A DNA stretch of 64,000 bases from the NCBI RefSeq assembly GCF_900115685.1, contig NZ_FOXJ01000010.1, forward strand, positions 1 through 64,000. Reading direction: 5' to 3'. A program made the translations under genes and the position numbers. Under the pieces are notes generated by a model that was not told the DNA's origin, did no database searches, and saw nothing but the letters and a program-made list of their open reading frames with translations. Below, piece after piece: positions 61,542-64,000 of the stretch. The first letter of the stretch is position 1. Each line of letters opens with the position of its first letter. This DNA is from Variovorax sp. 770b2 (GTDB taxonomy: Bacteria; Pseudomonadota; Gammaproteobacteria; Burkholderiales; Burkholderiaceae_C).

Positions 61542-62330
61542 TCAGCCTGCCGCTGGTTTGACGGCCTCCAGCCAGAACAGCTTCTGCCGCATCGGCAGTG
61601 GGCCGCTGTCCTGGATTCGCGCGTGCAGGCGCTCCAGTGCGGCGCGGCATCCGTCGATGGTGAATTCGGGGCACACATACGGCACGTGCTTCAGGTACCA
61701 GGCGAACGCGCCGATGTCGTCGAACGACAGCAGCTCCGCGCCCTCTTCGCCTTGCGCGATGACCAGGCCCGCGCGCGCCAGTTGATCGACCGCGGTGTCC
61801 AGCTGCCATCGCGGCAACGCGGGCATGCGCAGGTCCAGCAGCGCGTAGCAATCGGCATTGAAGTCCGACGCGACCTGCTGCGTGACGAAGCGCCCGCCCG
61901 CCACGAGGATGCGATGCACATCGCCCGCGACGAAGGACTCGTGGCGATCGACGACCAGATGGAACGACGCATCCGCGAACGGCAGTCGCGCCTCTTCATC
62001 GCCGGGCGTCTGCGCCGCGTTGTCATCGGCGCCTTCGACCTGGACCACCTCCACGCCCAGCGGCGCCAGGCGCTCGCGCGCGACGGCCACGTTGGGTGCC
62101 CAGCCCTCGGTCGCGACAGTGCGCGCCGGACGATGCGCCAGCGCACTCAGCCACTCGCCGCCACCCGTGCCCATGTCGAGCATGTCGGGCGACCGGTGCG
62201 CATGCCGCACGACCGCGGCTTCGAAATTCCATGGCGTGGCAGCGGTGGTGATACGACCGTCGCACGACAAGTCCCATCCGATGAGCGGCCGTGCATCCGC
62301 CTCGTGCAGCAGTTGCTCGAAGCTGCTCAT
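61542..62330 (-). CDS. Class I SAM-dependent methyltransferase
   Basis: 262 residues. Motif I is LDMGTGGGEWLSALA (~50-64), motif post-I TVATEGWAPNVAVARERL, and motif III region ADASFHLVVDRHESFVAGDV. The C-terminal ~100 residues carry the substrate cap. Target unknown. The ATG overlaps the stop of the GNAT gene upstream (ATGA), so the two are coupled. Confidence 0.87.
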   Translation of the reverse strand: MSSFEQLLHEADARPLIGWDLSCDGRITTAATPWNFEAAVVRHAHRSPDMLDMGTGGGEWLSALAHRPARTVATEGWAPNVAVARERLAPLGVEVVQVEGADDNAAQTPGDEEARLPFADASFHLVVDRHESFVAGDVHRILVAGGRFVTQQVASDFNADCYALLDLRMPALPRWQLDTAVDQLARAGLVIAQGEEGAELLSFDDIGAFAWYLKHVPYVCPEFTIDGCRAALERLHARIQDSGPLPMRQKLFWLEAVKPAAG

Positions 62331-62872
62331 GCACGCTCCTGCAGCGCGAGATAGAAGAAGGTGGTGCTGCACGGCTCGCCCTCTGGCAGCAGCGCGAAGC
62401 CGGGGATCACGCCCACGCGCTGCCAGCCCATGCGCGCATAGAGGCGCTCGGCCTCGGCGCTCGATGTGTCGAGCACCAGCAGCGTCTTGCGGTGCGCGCG
62501 CGCCGCGTCCTCGGCCGCCTGCATCAGCAGTGCGCCGATGCCCCGGCGCCGCGCGCGGCGAAACACGAGCATCTTGGAGACCTCGGCGCGGTGCGGCTGG
62601 TTCTCGGGCTGGTCGAGCACGACCTGCACGGTGCCCAGCAGGCCCTCGTCGTCTTCGGCCACCAGCAGCACGCGTTCGCCGCGCGCCACGCCATCGGTCA
62701 CCTTGCGCCAGAACGCGAGGGCGCGTTCGCGCGTGATCGGCAGCATGAAGCTCACTGACGCGCCGCCTTCGACGCAATCGATCAGCAGCTCGGCCAGCGC
62801 CTGCACCTGGGCATCGCTCACTGTCGCAAGGGCACGGATGCGGGGTACTTCGGTCGTCGTCATTTCATTCAT
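62327..62872 (-). CDS. GNAT family N-acetyltransferase
   Basis: 181 residues from 62872, where ATG overlaps the XRE stop as ATGA; a Met three codons later (62863) is better spaced from GGAG and also possible. Acetyl-CoA loop RRARRRGIGALLMQAAEDAA, and SSAEAERLYARMGWQRVGVI near the end. It is the middle gene of an XRE-GNAT-methyltransferase operon. Relatives acetylate small amines or antibiotics; substrate unknown. Confidence 0.88.
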   Translation of the reverse strand: MNEMTTTEVPRIRALATVSDAQVQALAELLIDCVEGGASVSFMLPITRERALAFWRKVTDGVARGERVLLVAEDDEGLLGTVQVVLDQPENQPHRAEVSKMLVFRRARRRGIGALLMQAAEDAARAHRKTLLVLDTSSAEAERLYARMGWQRVGVIPGFALLPEGEPCSTTFFYLALQERA

Positions 62873-63471
62873 CTCCAGGAAGCAGGTGCCGAGGTGATCA
62901 CGACGGCATAGCGCGCGGTCTTGCGCGTCGGGTTGTGATAACTCACCGGATGGTCGAGCGACAGCGCGAGGCAGTCGCCCGCGTCGAGCCGGTGCAGGTC
63001 GTCGCCCACGGTGACTTCGATGCGGCCTTCGAGCACCCACACCTGCTGGTGGATGCGCGGCTCGCGCGCGCCGGTTTCGTAGGCCACGCGGGCCTTGGGC
63101 GGGAAGTTGACCTCGACGATCTGGATGGGTGAGATGGCGCCGCCGGGCGAGACGTTCCGCCGCACATAGCCGGAGTGCGGGTCGCGCCACTGCAACTGGT
63201 CCGCGAGGCGCGACACCGGACTGGCGGTGGGCTCGGCATCGTCGAACAGCGAGGCGAGCGGAACGCCCAGGCCGGTGGCGAGTTTTTCGAGCAGCACGGC
63301 CGTCGGACTGCTCTCTCCGCGCTCGATCAGAGAGATCATGGAGCGGCTGACGCCGCAGTGCGTGGCCAATGCATCGAGCGACAGGGCGCGGGTGGCGCGC
63401 AGGTCGCGCACGCGCTGGGCGATGCGGTCGTTGAGGGTGGCCGTCGCAGGGGTTGGCGTTGATTCCGTCAT
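62869..63471 (-). CDS. XRE family regulator with C-terminal cupin domain
   Basis: 200 residues from the ATG at 63471; Met codons at 63489 and 63504 are alternatives, but the operator-like repeat at 63472-63490 makes 63471 likelier. Helix-turn-helix at ~15-70 (RDLRATRALSLDALATHCGV, SRSMISLIERGESSPTAVLL), cupin domain at ~105-195 (IHQQVWVLEGRIEVTVGDDL, HRLDAGDCLALSLDHPVSYH). XRE-cupin proteins bind small ligands and often control catabolic genes. Divergent from putA, it may regulate it as well as its own operon. Confidence 0.9.
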   Translation of the reverse strand: MTESTPTPATATLNDRIAQRVRDLRATRALSLDALATHCGVSRSMISLIERGESSPTAVLLEKLATGLGVPLASLFDDAEPTASPVSRLADQLQWRDPHSGYVRRNVSPGGAISPIQIVEVNFPPKARVAYETGAREPRIHQQVWVLEGRIEVTVGDDLHRLDAGDCLALSLDHPVSYHNPTRKTARYAVVITSAPASWR

Positions 63472-63490
63472 ATTGGATGAAATATCCATT
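63472..63490. promoter_or_regulatory. Inverted repeat at the XRE start, candidate autoregulatory operator
   Basis: ATTGGAT (63472-63478) and ATCCATT (63484-63490) form an inverted repeat with one mismatch around GAAAT, directly beside the chosen XRE start. The ~110 bases from here to putA are AT-rich compared with surroundings and presumably carry both divergent promoters. Function inferred from position. Confidence 0.45.
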
Positions 63491-63601
63491 AAACGGGAAT
63501 GCACGTCAACCTGTCATTTGTTCGGTGTCACGGCAATTCTTCGGATAAATATTCGTGAGACAGATTGCGATCATTCAACATATCACCAGCATGGACCTGA
63601 C

Positions 63602-64000
63602 ATGAGCGCCAACGACCCCGACCCCCTGCCTTCCTCGTTCATCGATTTCGCCGATGGACTGGCCCCGCCTTCGGCCTTGCGCGCCCAGATCACCGCCGCC
63701 TGGCGGCGCCCCGAACCCGAGGCATTGCCGCCCTTGCTCGAACAGGCGCGCCTTTCGGCCTCGCAGGCCGAAGAGGCACACGCCCTCGCCCATCGAATCG
63801 CACTGCAGTTGCGAAACCGCAAGAACGCCAGCGGCCGCGCCGGCCTCGTGCAGGGCCTGCTGCAGGAATACGCACTCTCCTCGCAGGAAGGCGTCGCGCT
63901 GATGTGCCTGGCCGAAGCGCTGCTGCGCATTCCCGATGCCGAGACGCGCAACGCGCTGATCCGCGACAAGATCGCGCACGGCCAGTGGCAGTCGCATGCG
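63602..64000 (+). CDS. putA: PutA, bifunctional proline dehydrogenase / P5C dehydrogenase, N-terminal part (cut by window end)
   Basis: 133 codons from the ATG at 63602, open to the window edge. The sequence SSFIDFADGLAPPSALRAQI, then GRAGLVQGLLQEYALSSQEG and VALMCLAEALLRIPDAETRN is the arm and start of the proline dehydrogenase domain of PutA. PutA oxidises proline to glutamate using FAD then NAD+. No N-terminal ribbon-helix-helix is present, so this PutA would not be a self-repressor like E. coli's; control may come from the divergent XRE protein. That last point is inference. Confidence 0.9.
   Translation, partial: MSANDPDPLPSSFIDFADGLAPPSALRAQITAAWRRPEPEALPPLLEQARLSASQAEEAHALAHRIALQLRNRKNASGRAGLVQGLLQEYALSSQEGVALMCLAEALLRIPDAETRNALIRDKIAHGQWQSHA

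Overview
The window is high-GC, densely packed proteobacterial chromosome. LysR, tripartite-tricarboxylate binding protein (Bug), MHS permease and LytS/LytTR families, together with intergenic repeats that look familiar from Comamonadaceae, suggest a betaproteobacterium close to Variovorax. That placement is inference; the window has no rRNA or other taxonomic marker. I found no tRNA, rRNA, CRISPR array, transposase or integrase. Most genes abut or overlap by 1 to 4 bases.

Layout. 1-2133: the 3' end of a trimeric autotransporter adhesin and a regulator with a degenerate receiver. 2130-5810: regulators (LysR, HxlR, TetR), a GNAT and two tautomerases. 5817-8964 (minus): LytS-type kinase, LytTR regulator and AI-2E-family permease as one overlapping operon, divergent from argH. 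10555-12033: rhomboid protease with a helical tail. 12236-18132: complete RND efflux operon. 18341-22338: GntR regulator, Bug protein, MmgE/PrpD protein and an amino-acid-type binding protein. 22335-28533: membrane and hypothetical proteins, an ECF sigma/anti-sigma pair, an SGNH hydrolase and an OpgC-like protein.

28716-57361 is rich in cell-envelope genes: a 2010-residue alpha-2-macroglobulin with an intact thioester, PBP1C, a TPM-domain protein, a 1629-residue protein joining an alpha-helical domain, a CapA domain and a complete MurF-like ligase, and an OmpA-family protein. Between the macroglobulin and PBP1C (34854-47335) lies a block of small accessory genes (phosphatase, glyoxalase-fold protein, frameshifted NIPSNAP gene, four acetyltransferase, SnoaL or YcxB-type genes, class D beta-lactamase) and an amide-catabolism operon (LysR, alpha/beta-barrel protein, MHS permease, DUF2848, amidase).

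57362-64000: a composite inverted-repeat element, a divergent LysR/EamA pair with an Old Yellow Enzyme, a DUF2147 protein, a methyltransferase-GNAT-XRE operon, and the divergent 5' end of putA, cut by the window edge.

The strongest candidate for unusual biology is the CapA-MurF protein at 51312-56201. It carries both functions of a polyglutamate-type amide-polymer system (CapA-like and ligase) in one polypeptide, beside peptidoglycan genes.
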